Below, one piece after another: positions 26,273 to 35,611 of a DNA stretch of 64,000 nt. Source of the stretch: Haloferax sp. Q22 (GTDB taxonomy: Archaea; Halobacteriota; Halobacteria; Halobacteriales; Haloferacaceae); assembly GCF_001482285.1 (NCBI RefSeq), contig NZ_LOEP01000027.1, positions 124,001 through 188,000 on the forward strand. Reading direction: 5' to 3'. The translations under genes were made by a program, and so were the position numbers. Position 1 is the stretch's first letter. The number at the start of each line of letters is the position of its first letter. The notes under the pieces were generated by a model. The model had not been told where the DNA came from. It did not search any database and was given only the letters and a program-made list of their open reading frames with translations.

Positions 26273-26911
26273 ATGGCCGTGACCGGCCGTCCCACACTTC
26301 GGGACTTGTTCGACGAGTCGCCGACGCCCCACATCGCACACCCGCCGCGCACGCACCAACGGCACTTCTACGTCGCGACGGACGGGTCGTACCGCCCGAA
26401 CGGCGGCGGACTCGGTGCGGTGATAGAGACCCGCGACGGCGAGCGAGTCGCCCGTATCGCGCTCCCAGACGTACCGCCGGACAACAACGTCTCGGAGTAT
26501 CGCGCACTTCACCTCGGACTGGACGTGCTCGCCAATCGCGCGCCGCCGGGCGCTCGCGTCGGCGTCCTCGTCGACCACGACGACCTCGCCGCGAACGTCA
26601 ACAACGCGGTCCTCGCCGGCGACCACCCCGACTGGAAGTCGCCGAAGCGAATCGTCGTCCCCGCGGGGAGCGAACACCACTGGCGAGGGATTCAAGCCCG
26701 CATCGCCGGGTTCGGTGAGCTTCGCGCCGCGCGAATCGACAGCCGCGAGAACCCCGCGCACCCGCTGGCGAACGCGCCGCGCGAGTACGAGCACGTCAAC
26801 CGGCGAGCCGACCGCTGCGTGCTCCCCGAGCCGCCGGAGTTCGAGGCGGACTCCGGCACCGACGTGAGCTATCTCCCGCCCTCGCGGTTCGAGGGTCGGG
26901 CGAGCGACTGA
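26273..26911 (+). CDS. rnhA: Ribonuclease HI family protein
   Basis: A 212-residue RNase H fold protein that would cleave RNA in RNA-DNA hybrids. Catalytic positions: Asp in YVATDGSYRPN, Glu in NNVSEYRALHLG, Asp in VGVLVDHDD, and Asp in HVNRRADRCV. A ~45-residue N-terminal extension (MAVTGRPTLRDLFDESPTPH) and ~30-residue C-terminal tail are longer than the minimal enzyme. The ATG at 26273 follows a TATA-like CGCTTATTAG (26241-26250). The divergent dppA gene shares the intergenic region. Confidence 0.85.
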   Translation: MAVTGRPTLRDLFDESPTPHIAHPPRTHQRHFYVATDGSYRPNGGGLGAVIETRDGERVARIALPDVPPDNNVSEYRALHLGLDVLANRAPPGARVGVLVDHDDLAANVNNAVLAGDHPDWKSPKRIVVPAGSEHHWRGIQARIAGFGELRAARIDSRENPAHPLANAPREYEHVNRRADRCVLPEPPEFEADSGTDVSYLPPSRFEGRASD

Positions 26912-27057
26912 GCGCGAGGCGTCGTCGAGACCCGTTCGCCCCCGCCTTCGTCGGGTGGGCCACCGAGCGTGAGCCGTCTCATCGGACCGTCGCCCCGCCG
27001 GCGGCCGGTCACTACTTCGTCAAAAAGTTGACAACCCGGAGCGGCGATGCCGGACGT

Positions 27058-27765
27058 ATGGACCCCACGGAGACCGTCGACGCGTTCGACCCGCGGCGAC
27101 GCGGGCTCTCGCCGCTCGGCGCAGCCGCGAGACGCCACGCACGCCGACTCGTCGCTATCGGCCTCTCGACGGCCGGTTTCGTCTTCGCCACCGCCCGTGA
27201 CCCCGGACTCCTCTCGCCGGCCGCCGGGGTCTCACCGACCGCCGGTGTTTCGACGGCTGTCGTTACCGTCGGCGACCCGACCTTCCTCGTCCGTCTCGAA
27301 CTGGGTGTGCTCGCCGGCCTCCTCGCCGCCGGCGCCTCGCTCGTGTTTCTCGCCGACCGCGACCCCGCAGTCGATATCCGCGCCGCGTGGGGCTGGTTCG
27401 CGCTCGCCGCCGTGGGGTTCCTCGTCGGAGCCGCCGTCGCCCGTCAGGTCGCGCCCGCGCTCTTCGATCTCTTGGTCGAATGGGGCCGCATCACGGCCGA
27501 CTCCCGCCAGTCGGCGCTCGAACTCGAACTGTTCTTCCCGGTCGCGGTCGGCGACGGCGCGGCCGTCGCCCCGCTCCTGCTCGGGTTGCGCCGCGCCGGC
27601 GCGCTCTCTCGTCGACTCACCGGTGGAACGAGAGGGCTGTCGCTCCTCTGTCTCGTCGCCTTCGCCGCGTGCTTCTCACCGCCGGACTCGACGACGTTCG
27701 CGCTCTACTCGGTCCCGCCAGCGGTCGGGCTGGGCGTCGCCGTCGCGTGGGTCGAGTTCGGGTGA
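27058..27765 (+). CDS. Six-helix membrane protein resembling TatC
   Basis: A 235-residue integral membrane protein. Six hydrophobic segments and the order of landmarks resemble TatC of the twin-arginine translocase: a basic amphipathic start (GAAARRHARRL), DPTFLVRLELGVLAGLLAAG after helix 1, WFALAAVGFLVGAAVA followed by APALFDLLVEWG, and CFSPPDSTTFALYSVPP, comparable to the TatC T-P-P-D loop between helices 5 and 6. The strict TatC motifs HLxELRxR and F-E-x-P are not intact. I call it TatC-like, not TatC. The start at 27058 is preceded by TTGAC repeats. Confidence 0.6.
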   Translation: MDPTETVDAFDPRRRGLSPLGAAARRHARRLVAIGLSTAGFVFATARDPGLLSPAAGVSPTAGVSTAVVTVGDPTFLVRLELGVLAGLLAAGASLVFLADRDPAVDIRAAWGWFALAAVGFLVGAAVARQVAPALFDLLVEWGRITADSRQSALELELFFPVAVGDGAAVAPLLLGLRRAGALSRRLTGGTRGLSLLCLVAFAACFSPPDSTTFALYSVPPAVGLGVAVAWVEFG

Positions 27766-27808
27766 GCGTCTCGCCGAAAAAGCAGAACCGGAAGAACCGG
27801 AGTTGTCA

Positions 27809-28114
27809 GTTACTCTTCCTGCGCGTCTACGACCGCCGTCGCCGCCAGATCGAACGACCACCTTTTTTCGGTTCGGGTTCGCTCCGCTCACCCTCTCCGG
27901 AAAAAGCTGGACCAAAAAATCCCTCGCTTCGCTCGGGTCTGTTACTCTTCCTGCGCGTCCACGACCGCCGTCGCCGCCAGATCGAACGACCACCTTTTTT
28001 CGGTTCGGGTTCGCTCCGCTCACCCTCTCCGGAAAAAGCTGGACCAAAAAATCCCTCGCTTCGCTCGGGTCTGTTACTCTTCCTGCGCGTCTACGACCGC
28101 CGTCGCCGCCAGAT
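27809..28114. repeat. 132-bp tandem repeat of the maeB 3' end and terminator
   Basis: GTTACTCTTCCTGCGCGT begins copies at 27809, 27941 and 28073, exactly 132 bp apart. The first two copies are complete and differ at one visible base (TCTACG versus TCCACG). The third is the genuine 3' end of maeB and matches for 42 bp, up to CCAGAT. Each full unit carries the last 13-14 codons of maeB on the minus strand, its stop codon and the following T-rich terminator region. Confidence 0.92.
28046..28073 (-). terminator. T6-tract terminator of maeB
   Basis: Reading leftwards after the maeB stop codon, a partly self-complementary CCCGAGCGAAGCGAGGG is followed by TTTTTT (28046-28051 on +). The same element recurs in the two upstream repeat units at 27914 and 27782-like positions of the duplication, giving back-to-back terminators. 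Confidence 0.5.
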
Positions 28115-30329
28115 TGACGATGTCTTTGACTTCGTCGCCGCGCTGGAGGACGTGGACGGGTTTGTCCATGCCGACGAGCATCGGGCCGATGGCCTCCGCG
28201 CCGCCGAGGCGCTGGAGGAGTTTGTAACCGATGTTCCCCGCTTCGAGGTTCGGGAACACGAGCAGGTTCGCGGGGGCGTCGAGTTCCGCGAAGTCGTAGG
28301 TGCCTTCGAGGATGTCCTCGACGAGGGCGGTGTCGGCCTGCATCTCGCCGTCCACCGGGAAATCCACGTCGGAGTCGTCCTGCAGGAGCGCCGCGGCGTC
28401 GCGGGGCTTGCGCGTCCCCTCGTTCGTGACGCTCCCGAAGTTAGAGTACGAGAGGAGCGCCGCGCGGGGTTCGACGTTGAACTGGCGGGCCAGTTCGGCG
28501 GTGTGCTTCGTGATCTCCGCGAGAATCTTCTCGTCGGGGTCGAGGTTGACCGTCGTGTCGGCGCAGAAGACCACGCGGTTCTTGAACGTCATCATGTAGA
28601 CGCCGGCCGCGTAGTTCGCGTCCTCGGCGGTGCCGATAATCTGCAGCGGCGGGCGGAGCGCCGACGGGTAGTGGTGGGTCAGCCCCGTCAGCATCGCGTC
28701 CGCGTCGCCGACTTCGACCATGACGCTGGCGAAGTAGTTCGAGTCGCGGCGGACGAGTTCCTCCGCCTCGGACTTCGTGATTCCCTTACGCTGTCGAAGC
28801 TCGTAGAGGCGCTCGGCGTAGTGGTCCCACTCGCCGTCGCGGGGGTTGGCGATGGTCGGGTCGAAGTCGAGACCCAGCTCCTCCGCCTTGCGCAGAATCG
28901 TCGTCGTCTTCCCGACGAGGATGGGTTCGGCGATGCCCTCCTCCTGCATCTGGTAGGCGGCGCGAATCATCTTCTCGTTGGAGCCCTCGGCGAGGGCGAC
29001 CCGCTTGGGGTTCGACTTCGCCTTGTTGAGGACGACGCGCATCATCTCGCGGGACTTCCCGAGGCGCGCTTCGAGGCGCTCGCGGTACGCGTTCATGTCG
29101 AGGCGCTCGCGAGCCGCGCCGGAGGTCATCGCCGCCTGCGCGACCGCGGGGGCGACCTCGAACAGCACGCGGGGGTCCAGCGGCTTGGGGATGACGTAGT
29201 CGGCACCGAACTGCAGCGGGTGGTCGCCGTAGGCCTTGACGACCGCGTCGGGCACGTCCTGCCGGGCGAGTTCGGCGAGCGCCTCGGCGGCCGCGCGCTT
29301 CATCGCCTCGTTAATCTCGGTCGCGCGCACGTCAAGTGCGCCGCGGAAGATGAAGGGGAACCCGAGGACGTTGTTGACTTGGTTCGGATAGTCGGAGCGC
29401 CCGGTCGCCATGATGACGGTGTCCTCGCGGGCCTCTTTCGCGTCCTCGTAGGTGATTTCGGGGTCCGGATTCGCCATCGCGAAGATGACCGGATTGTCGG
29501 CCATCGACCGCACCATCTCCTGGCTGACGATGCCGCCGACGGAGAGCCCCGCGAACACGTCCGCGCCCTCCATGGCGTCCGAAAGCGAGCCCTCCTCGAC
29601 CGGCTGTGCGAACTCGGCTTTGTACTTGTTGACGTCGCCTTCCTCGACGCGCGACTCGGTGATGATGCCCGAGGAGTCGCACATCGTGATGTTCTCCTTT
29701 TTGGCGCCGAGGGAGACGTAGAACCGCGCCGTCGCGAGCGCGGACGCGCCCGCACCGGAGAAGACGATATCGAGGTCGTCGAGGTCTTTGTCCACGATGT
29801 CGGCGGCGTTGAGGAGCGCCGCGCCGGAGATGATGGCCGTGCCGTGCTGGTCGTCGTGGAACACGGGGATGTCCATCTGCTCCCGGAGCTGTCGTTCGAT
29901 TTCGAAACACTCCGGGGCCTTGATGTCCTCCAAGTTGATGCCGCCGAACGTCGGCTCCATCGCCTTCGTCGCCGCCACGAAGTCATCCACGTCGGCGATG
30001 TCGAGTTCGACGTCGAACACGTCGATGTCGGCGAAGCGCTTGAACAGCACGCCCTTGCCTTCCATCACCGGTTTCGACGCCTGCGCCCCGATGTCCCCCA
30101 GCCCGAGGACGGCGGAGCCGTTCGAGACGACGCCGACGAGGTTGCCCTTCGCCGTGTACTCGTAGGCGGCGTCTTCGTCCTCCGCGATGTCGAGACACGG
30201 TGCGGCCACGCCCGGCGAGTACGCCAGGCTCAGGTCGCGTTGGGTGTTCGTCGGCTTTGTCGTCGCAATCTCGATTTTTCCGGGTGGGTCTTGTCTGTGA
30301 TATTCCCGTGAGTCGTCGTCCAGTCCCAT
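28074..30329 (-). CDS. maeB: Malic enzyme with C-terminal phosphotransacetylase-like domain
   Basis: Oxidative decarboxylation of malate to pyruvate (usually NADP-dependent in this family). The 751 residues consist of an N-terminal malic enzyme half ([38 protein letters not shown], and the nucleotide-binding [12 protein letters not shown]) and a phosphotransacetylase-like half from about residue 430 ([38 protein letters not shown]), which in bacterial MaeB senses acetyl-CoA. The ATG at 30329 ([11 protein letters not shown]) is preferred over 30338. Operator-like repeats lie upstream. Confidence 0.94.
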   Translation of the reverse strand: MGLDDDSREYHRQDPPGKIEIATTKPTNTQRDLSLAYSPGVAAPCLDIAEDEDAAYEYTAKGNLVGVVSNGSAVLGLGDIGAQASKPVMEGKGVLFKRFADIDVFDVELDIADVDDFVAATKAMEPTFGGINLEDIKAPECFEIERQLREQMDIPVFHDDQHGTAIISGAALLNAADIVDKDLDDLDIVFSGAGASALATARFYVSLGAKKENITMCDSSGIITESRVEEGDVNKYKAEFAQPVEEGSLSDAMEGADVFAGLSVGGIVSQEMVRSMADNPVIFAMANPDPEITYEDAKEAREDTVIMATGRSDYPNQVNNVLGFPFIFRGALDVRATEINEAMKRAAAEALAELARQDVPDAVVKAYGDHPLQFGADYVIPKPLDPRVLFEVAPAVAQAAMTSGAARERLDMNAYRERLEARLGKSREMMRVVLNKAKSNPKRVALAEGSNEKMIRAAYQMQEEGIAEPILVGKTTTILRKAEELGLDFDPTIANPRDGEWDHYAERLYELRQRKGITKSEAEELVRRDSNYFASVMVEVGDADAMLTGLTHHYPSALRPPLQIIGTAEDANYAAGVYMMTFKNRVVFCADTTVNLDPDEKILAEITKHTAELARQFNVEPRAALLSYSNFGSVTNEGTRKPRDAAALLQDDSDVDFPVDGEMQADTALVEDILEGTYDFAELDAPANLLVFPNLEAGNIGYKLLQRLGGAEAIGPMLVGMDKPVHVLQRGDEVKDIVNLAATAVVDAQEE

Positions 30330-30373
30330 GACCCACACGTCCTCACGCAGGGGGCAAAAAGCTATTCAACAAC

Positions 30374-30402
30374 GTCGAATTTTTACTTCGACAATAGTCG
30401 AA
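30374..30402 (-). promoter_or_regulatory. maeB: maeB promoter flanked by GTCGAA/TTCGAC half-sites
   Basis: Three half-sites alternate in orientation: GTCGAA (30374-30379), TTCGAC (30387-30392), GTCGAA (30397-30402). Between the first two, the minus strand reads AGTAAAAATT, the likely TATA box, about 50 bases before the maeB ATG. A regulator bound here would overlap the basal factors. Confidence 0.55.
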
Positions 30403-30460
30403 TCCTCACCGGACGGCGGCGAGGTCACGGCGACGAATCGACGCCACTCCGGTCGAAAAA

Positions 30461-31567
30461 TTACTCCGTTTCGATGTGAAGAATTTCCGGCCGTTCGAGT
30501 TCGACCGTCTCGTCGGCGTCGGTCACGGTCCGGGTCGGCCAGCGGCCCGTCATGGTCAGTGGCTCGACGCTCTCGTCAGTGACGAGCGCGGTTCCCTCGC
30601 TCTTTGCGCCCTGAATGGTCGGGTTGTAGGCGTAGCCCATCGGCGCGTGGACCTCGTCGTCGGCGTCGGGCGTGGCGAACCACTCGCGGCCGGCGAACCC
30701 GGCCGCACCGCCCTGGTGGTGGTTCAGCCACTCCTCGGACTCGCCGACCGAGTCGTAGGCGTCGCGAATGGCGTCGAACACGTCGCCCGCAGTGCCGCCC
30801 TCCACGGCGGCCTTTCGGGTCGCCGCCAGCGCCTCCGTCTCGACCTGCATCGCCCCCTCGTGGCGGGTTTCGAGCCACTCGGGCGCGTCGAACGCGACGG
30901 TTCGCGTACAACTCGCGTAGAGGCCGCCGCGCTGGGCCGTCACGGAGACGAGCGCGTAGTCGCCGAGTTCCTCTTGTTTGGGCGTGTAGTGGCGGTACTT
31001 CTGGGCTCGCCGCCCGCTGCCGACGAGCACCACCGGCGCTTCGATACCCATCGCGCTGAGCGTGACTTTCAGGCCGGAGGCGACCTCGTGTTCCGTGTCG
31101 CCCGGTTCGAGTTCGCGGCAGACCCGCTCGACGGCGCTCGCCGCGTCGCGGCCGAGTTCGCGGTAGGCTTCGATGTCGGCGTCGGAAAGCGGCTGGCGGA
31201 CGGCCGCGGTGTCCACGCCCTCGAAGCCGGGCACGTCGAAGTCGGCGGCGGCGGGGGTCGGCGAGACCGCTTCGACGCCGGACGCCAGCGAGCCCTCGTA
31301 CCACTGGAAGCGGTGGACGCGAACGTCCTCGTGGGGCACTTCCTCGTGGAGCAGGCGGGTCGCTTCGATGTTGTCCGTCACGACGTGGAACTCGTCGCCG
31401 TCGTAGCCGGCGGCGGCGACGCCCAAAGGCGAGTCGCGGTCGACGACGCTGTCGCCGCCGAGGAGCCACGCGAAGGAGTTCGGTCGGGCGAACCAGACCG
31501 CTTCGAGGCCGTTGTCGTCGAGGTAGCCATCGAGTCGGTCCGCTCGGGATTCGAGTCGCTCGTCCAT
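30461..31567 (-). CDS. M24 (creatinase/aminopeptidase P) fold protein without the metal ligands
   Basis: A 368-residue two-domain protein with a creatinase-type N-domain and a pita-bread C-domain. In active M24 peptidases, the first ligand motif reads like D-x-G...S-D-x-T-R-T. Here it is SVTAQRGGLYASCTRT, so both Asp are replaced (Ser and Cys). The His region is NHHQGGAAGF. Metallopeptidase activity is therefore doubtful; it may act metal-independently like creatinase or not be an enzyme. The ATG at 31567 (MDERLESRADRLDGYL) is the natural start; much longer in-frame codons upstream overlap ctaA antisense. Confidence 0.85.
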   Translation of the reverse strand: MDERLESRADRLDGYLDDNGLEAVWFARPNSFAWLLGGDSVVDRDSPLGVAAAGYDGDEFHVVTDNIEATRLLHEEVPHEDVRVHRFQWYEGSLASGVEAVSPTPAAADFDVPGFEGVDTAAVRQPLSDADIEAYRELGRDAASAVERVCRELEPGDTEHEVASGLKVTLSAMGIEAPVVLVGSGRRAQKYRHYTPKQEELGDYALVSVTAQRGGLYASCTRTVAFDAPEWLETRHEGAMQVETEALAATRKAAVEGGTAGDVFDAIRDAYDSVGESEEWLNHHQGGAAGFAGREWFATPDADDEVHAPMGYAYNPTIQGAKSEGTALVTDESVEPLTMTGRWPTRTVTDADETVELERPEILHIETE

Positions 31568-31756
31568 GTTCGCGCGTCCAACCGAACCGACTTGAATGGG
31601 ACGGCTCGGACGAGCGGGACGAAGCCCGTCGGGGCGTCCGGGGTCGTCCGGGACCGACCGGTTCCGACTGGTGCCAGCCACGGACAACGCTCCGGGCTGA
31701 CGCCTTCGAGGACCATACCGACGAGATATAAGTTCACGCGGTTCTGACCCACGCGT

Positions 31757-32590
31757 ATGACACCTCGGCTTCGCCGCCTCCTCGCGGGGGCCGCCGCGAT
31801 GACCGGCGTCCTGATGGTCCTCGGCGTGTACACCGCCGCTTCGGGGGCCGGCCTCACCTGCGCCGGGCGCTGGCCGTTCTGCGACGGCTTCCTCGGCCTG
31901 TTCCCGGCCAACTGGGGCAGCTTCATCGAGTGGTTCCACCGCCTCGTGGCCATGCTCACCGGCTTCCTCATCCTCGGGACGACCGTGCAGGCGTGGCGCG
32001 AGGGCGTCGCGAAAGGCGTCCGCTACGCGCTCGTCGTCGCCACGGTCATCCTCCCGTTCCAAATTGTCCTCGGAGCGCTCACCGTCACCGAGTACGAGTG
32101 GGTCATCCTCACCGCCCACTACGTGGTCGCGACCTCCATCTTCACCGCCGTCGTCGCCGCCGCGGCGTGGGGACTCGTCGACCGCGGCATCACCCGCATC
32201 GCCGACGCGGTCGGACTGGCGCTCGTCGGCGCACCCGTCATGCTCGTCCTCGCGCCCCACGCGTTCGTCTCCTTCGGTCCGACGACGCAGGCCGTCTACT
32301 ACGTCGTCGGCCTCGCCACCTACGCCGCGCTCGTCGCGGTCACCCTCTGGGCGAACGCCGCCCACGGCCCGCGGGCGGACGCCTACGGCCGGCTCAGATT
32401 TGTCACCGCGCCCGCGAGCGTCGTGGTCGTCGCGCTCCTCATCGCCGGCCGGCAGGTGTACGGACCGGCGCTCGAACTCGCCCACCTCGGCGGGACGGTC
32501 CTCGCGCTCGTCCTCGTCGGCGGCGCGGCGATCCTCGTCCGCGGCGGGCTTCCGGTCCCGCAAGCCGGCGCGACGAACGACGCCGACTGA
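31757..32590 (+). CDS. ctaA: Heme A synthase (CtaA/COX15 family)
   Basis: Oxidises heme O to heme A for terminal oxidases; an integral membrane protein of 277 residues. The Cys pair GLTCAGRWPFCDG in the first external loop and the heme-ligand motif EWFHRLVAMLTGF are visible, as is TAHYVVATSIF in the second and LAHLGGTV in the last helices. It has eight hydrophobic segments. Divergent from the M24-fold gene; no cytochrome oxidase gene lies nearby in the window. Confidence 0.93.
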   Translation: MTPRLRRLLAGAAAMTGVLMVLGVYTAASGAGLTCAGRWPFCDGFLGLFPANWGSFIEWFHRLVAMLTGFLILGTTVQAWREGVAKGVRYALVVATVILPFQIVLGALTVTEYEWVILTAHYVVATSIFTAVVAAAAWGLVDRGITRIADAVGLALVGAPVMLVLAPHAFVSFGPTTQAVYYVVGLATYAALVAVTLWANAAHGPRADAYGRLRFVTAPASVVVVALLIAGRQVYGPALELAHLGGTVLALVLVGGAAILVRGGLPVPQAGATNDAD

Positions 32591-32654
32591 CGAGCGGGCC
32601 GCACCTGATTCGTCGGAGCTCGCCCGCGTGTCGGAGATGCCTTCAATACTCGTA

Positions 32655-32853
32655 CTAACCGCGGCAATATTTACAACAGTATTGCCAGAAGTTGTACTAC
32701 AATTCGAGACTAGCAAATGGTCTGACCCCGTTCACGGTTAGAGATATATCTCACCCATCTACACAATTCCCGAATATTTTTCGTCAATCTCCGAACGAAT
32801 TGACGAACGGACCGAAGAAGTGTTATACGGGGCTGTGCTACCTGAGGGCTGTT
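32655..32853 (+). promoter_or_regulatory. Promoter region of the amino-acid ABC operon with inverted repeats
   Basis: AT-rich DNA containing GGCAATA (32663-32669) and TATTGCC (32680-32686), a perfect 7-bp inverted repeat with a 10-base spacer, and TTGTACTACAA (32692-32702). TATA-like ATATATCTC lies near 32745 and GAATATTTTTC near 32772. Any of these could serve the solute-binding protein gene starting at 32854. Confidence 0.45.
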
Positions 32854-33666
32854 ATGGAACGTCGCACCTTTCTGAAGGGCTCCGCCGGAGCCGCGGCCGC
32901 GTTCACGCTGGCCGGCTGCCTCGGCGGCGGCGGCAGCGGTAGCGAGACGATCACCATCGGTTCGGACATCCCGTACCGGCCGTTCGAGTACGAGACGACC
33001 GAGGGCGAACTCGTCGGCTTCGACGTCGACATCGCGCAGGCCGTCTTCACCGACGAACTCGGCTACGAACACGAGTTCCAGAAGACGAGCTTCGACAGTA
33101 TCATCCCCTCGCTCAACAACGGGAACTTCCGCGTCATCATGTCCGCGATGACCATCACCGAGGACCGCGCCGAGCAGATCGACTTCTCGGACCCGTACTT
33201 CACCGCGTACCAGACGGTCATCGTCCTCAACCAGAGCGACATCTCCTCGAAGGAGGACCTCAAGGGCGTCACCGTGGGCGTCCAGAAGGGGACGACCGGA
33301 GAGAGCGCCGCGACCAGCCTCAAAGAGGAGTTCGGCGGCGACCTGACGATTCAGAGCTACGACCAGGTGACCGGCGCGTTCGACGCGCTCCGGAACAACC
33401 AGGTCAGCGCGGTCGTCAACGACAACACCGTCAACGCCGCGTTCGTCGAGCAGAGCGACAACGTCCGGTTCCTCGAAGGGCCCGGAGCCGCCGAAGAACA
33501 GGGCAAGGAGAACGCCCCGCCGTACCTCACCCTCACCGTCGAGGAGTACGGTATCGGCTTCCGGCAGGACGATGACGAACTCCGCGAAGAGGTCAACGGC
33601 GCGCTGCAGACCATCCGCGACAACGGCACGTACGACGAGATTTACTCGGAGTACTTCTCCGGGTAA
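32854..33666 (+). CDS. Amino-acid ABC transporter substrate-binding lipoprotein
   Basis: A 270-residue SBP family 3 protein. MERRTFLKGSAGAAAAFTLAGC is cut into a Tat motif (ERRTFLK) and a lipobox (LAGC), so it should be Tat-exported and lipid-anchored. Family motifs: IGSDIPYRPFEY, LVGFDVDIAQAV, IMSAMTITEDRAEQIDFSDPYF, and a hinge VGVQKGTTGE. These place it with polar amino-acid (glutamine/arginine-type) binding proteins; the exact ligand is not predictable. First gene of a three-gene operon. Confidence 0.93.
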   Translation: MERRTFLKGSAGAAAAFTLAGCLGGGGSGSETITIGSDIPYRPFEYETTEGELVGFDVDIAQAVFTDELGYEHEFQKTSFDSIIPSLNNGNFRVIMSAMTITEDRAEQIDFSDPYFTAYQTVIVLNQSDISSKEDLKGVTVGVQKGTTGESAATSLKEEFGGDLTIQSYDQVTGAFDALRNNQVSAVVNDNTVNAAFVEQSDNVRFLEGPGAAEEQGKENAPPYLTLTVEEYGIGFRQDDDELREEVNGALQTIRDNGTYDEIYSEYFSG

Positions 33667-33714
33667 CTCGACCAGGACGCGTTTTTTATCCCATCACTGT
33701 GAGAAACACTACCA

Positions 33715-34548
33715 ATGGCTGAATCCTACTCCGAGGGACGCACCGGAGACGGTGAGTACCAAGAGCAGTTTTTGAACGATACGACCCTCAGACGGCTGGG
33801 TGCGGCCGTCGCGGGACTATTCACGCTCGGAGTCGGCGGCTTCATCGCGGCGATTATCTTCACGCAGGTCGATTTCGAACTCCTCGTCGAGATTATCCAC
33901 CCGCAGTTCGTCAACGCGTTCCTGCGAGTGCTCGGTATCGTCCTCGTAGGGAGTCTGTTGTCCGTCACCGCGGGCGTCTTCGTCGGCCTCGGTCGGGTGT
34001 CGAACACGAAGTTCACGAACACCGTCGCGACCGCCTACGTCGAGTTCTTCCGCGGCACGCCGCTTCTGTTCCAGTTGCTCGTTATCTACGTCGGGATTCC
34101 GGCGTTCTGGCCGCCGGGGCAGTTCCCCATCTCCAACTGGGCGATTCCGACCGCGATTATCGGACTGACGCTCAACCACGCCGCCTACGTCGGCGAGGCC
34201 GTCCGCGGCGGCATCGACGCCGTCCCGGAGGGCCAGATGGAGGCCGCCCGCTCGCTCGGGATGTCCTACGTGCAGGGCATGCGCGAGGTCGTCCTCCCGC
34301 AGGCGTGGCGCAACGCGCTCGCCGCCATCGGCAACGACCAGGTCATCCTCGTGAAGGACACGTCGCTCCTGACGGTCATCGCCATCCCGGAACTCATCAG
34401 CGCGTTCCGCAACGTCAACTCGACCACGTTCGACCCGTGGACGCCCATCATCCTCGTCGCAATCGCCTATCTCATGATTACGATTCCGCTCGGCAAAATC
34501 GTCAACCACCTCGAAGCCCGCGCCGATTGGGGAGGTGACCGCCGATGA
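33715..34548 (+). CDS. Amino-acid ABC transporter permease (HisM/GlnP type)
   Basis: A 277-residue permease with about five to six hydrophobic segments. The polar N-terminus is about 30 residues. Key motifs: [21 protein letters not shown], characteristic of the His/Glu/Gln/Arg permease family, and the ATPase-coupling loop [21 protein letters not shown]. It should function as a homodimer with the ATPase next to it, whose ATG overlaps its stop in an ATGA arrangement. Confidence 0.93.
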   Translation: MAESYSEGRTGDGEYQEQFLNDTTLRRLGAAVAGLFTLGVGGFIAAIIFTQVDFELLVEIIHPQFVNAFLRVLGIVLVGSLLSVTAGVFVGLGRVSNTKFTNTVATAYVEFFRGTPLLFQLLVIYVGIPAFWPPGQFPISNWAIPTAIIGLTLNHAAYVGEAVRGGIDAVPEGQMEAARSLGMSYVQGMREVVLPQAWRNALAAIGNDQVILVKDTSLLTVIAIPELISAFRNVNSTTFDPWTPIILVAIAYLMITIPLGKIVNHLEARADWGGDRR

Positions 34549-35273
34549 GTCTCCTCGAGTTCGACGAGGTTGACAAGTACTTCGGCGAGACGCACGTCCT
34601 GAAAGACGTCGACCTCGACGTCGAAGAGGGCGAAGTCTGCGTCATCATCGGGCCGTCCGGGTCCGGGAAATCGACGCTGCTTCGCTGTGCGAACCGCCTC
34701 GAAGAGATTCAAGACGGCGAGATTCGACTCGAAGGCCAGTCCATCTCCGCGGCCGACGCGGACATCAACCGCCTGCGCCAGCGCATCGGCATGGTGTTCC
34801 AGAGCTTCAACCTCTTTCCGCACAAGACGGCCCGAGAGAACGTGACGCTCGCGCCGACGAAGGTCAAGGGCCTCAAGAAAGGAGACGCCGAGCGCCGCGC
34901 CGACGAACTGCTCGACCGCGTCGGCCTCGGTGCGCAGTCGAACTCCTATCCGAACCAGCTCTCGGGCGGCCAGCAACAGCGGGTCGCCATCGCCCGCGCG
35001 CTCGCGATGGACCCCCACGTGATGCTGTTCGACGAGGTCACGAGCGCCCTCGACCCCGAACTCGTCGGGGAGGTGCTCGACGTGATGCACGACCTCGCCG
35101 AGGAAGGGATGACGATGCTCGTCGTCACTCACGAGATGGGCTTCGCCCGCGAGGTCGGCGACCGCATCGTCCTCATGGCCGACGGCAAAGTCGTCGAGGA
35201 CTCGCCGCCCGAGGTCTTCTTCGAGAACCCGAAAACCGACCGCGGCAAGCAGTTCCTCTCGAAACTGCTCTGA
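34545..35273 (+). CDS. Amino-acid ABC transporter ATP-binding protein (GlnQ type)
   Basis: A 242-residue ATPase. Walker [10 protein letters not shown] (near residue 35), Q-loop FQSFNLFPH, signature [15 protein letters not shown], Walker [13 protein letters not shown] (with Asp-Glu), H-loop VVTHEMGF. All match the polar amino-acid importer family at normal length. It pairs with the permease upstream. Last gene of the operon. Confidence 0.95.
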   Translation: MSLLEFDEVDKYFGETHVLKDVDLDVEEGEVCVIIGPSGSGKSTLLRCANRLEEIQDGEIRLEGQSISAADADINRLRQRIGMVFQSFNLFPHKTARENVTLAPTKVKGLKKGDAERRADELLDRVGLGAQSNSYPNQLSGGQQQRVAIARALAMDPHVMLFDEVTSALDPELVGEVLDVMHDLAEEGMTMLVVTHEMGFAREVGDRIVLMADGKVVEDSPPEVFFENPKTDRGKQFLSKLL

Positions 35274-35343
35274 GGCGGGGTAGCCGGGCACACACCCGGA
35301 TTCTTCCAACAAGCTTATCTCCCGAAACGCCGCTTGCTGCGGC

Positions 35344-35574
35344 ATGAACTACGCTCCCCGCGAATTCAGTCACGAACCGCCCGATTGCGAACACACCAAG
35401 GCCGTTCTCTTCTGTCAGACCTGCGGTCGCGCCGCCGGTATCGACGAGTGGCCCGAACAGACGCACGACGGCCGGACGGTCCGACTCGACTGCCCGGACT
35501 GCGGCGAGGTCGTCTGGCGCGGGCTGGACGACGAGCCGTCCGAAGAGCGTCGAGCGCCGACGCCGACGCCCTGA
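35344..35574 (+). CDS. Small zinc-ribbon-like protein
   Basis: A 76-residue protein starting MNYAPREFSHEPPDCEHTK. Five cysteines in a C...CQTC and CPDC arrangement (FCQTCGR, LDCPDCGEVVWRG) suggest one treble-clef or zinc-ribbon site. The acidic/Pro-rich tail is probably disordered. No family name known. A TATA-like AAGCTTATC lies near 35311-35319, 25-33 bases before the ATG. Confidence 0.7.
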   Translation: MNYAPREFSHEPPDCEHTKAVLFCQTCGRAAGIDEWPEQTHDGRTVRLDCPDCGEVVWRGLDDEPSEERRAPTPTP

Positions 35575-35611
35575 GCCGGCACCGAGCGTCCGAACCGACG
35601 ACAGCCCTGTT

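Noticed and set aside
27776-28114. CRISPR-like array from the regular 132-bp repeats
   Set aside because: The repeats are direct tandem copies of a gene end with no variable spacers and no cas genes nearby.
31568-32716. N-terminal extension of the M24-fold protein over the ctaA region
   Set aside because: The extra residues are an Arg/Glu-rich antisense shadow of ctaA; family similarity begins at the ATG at 31567.
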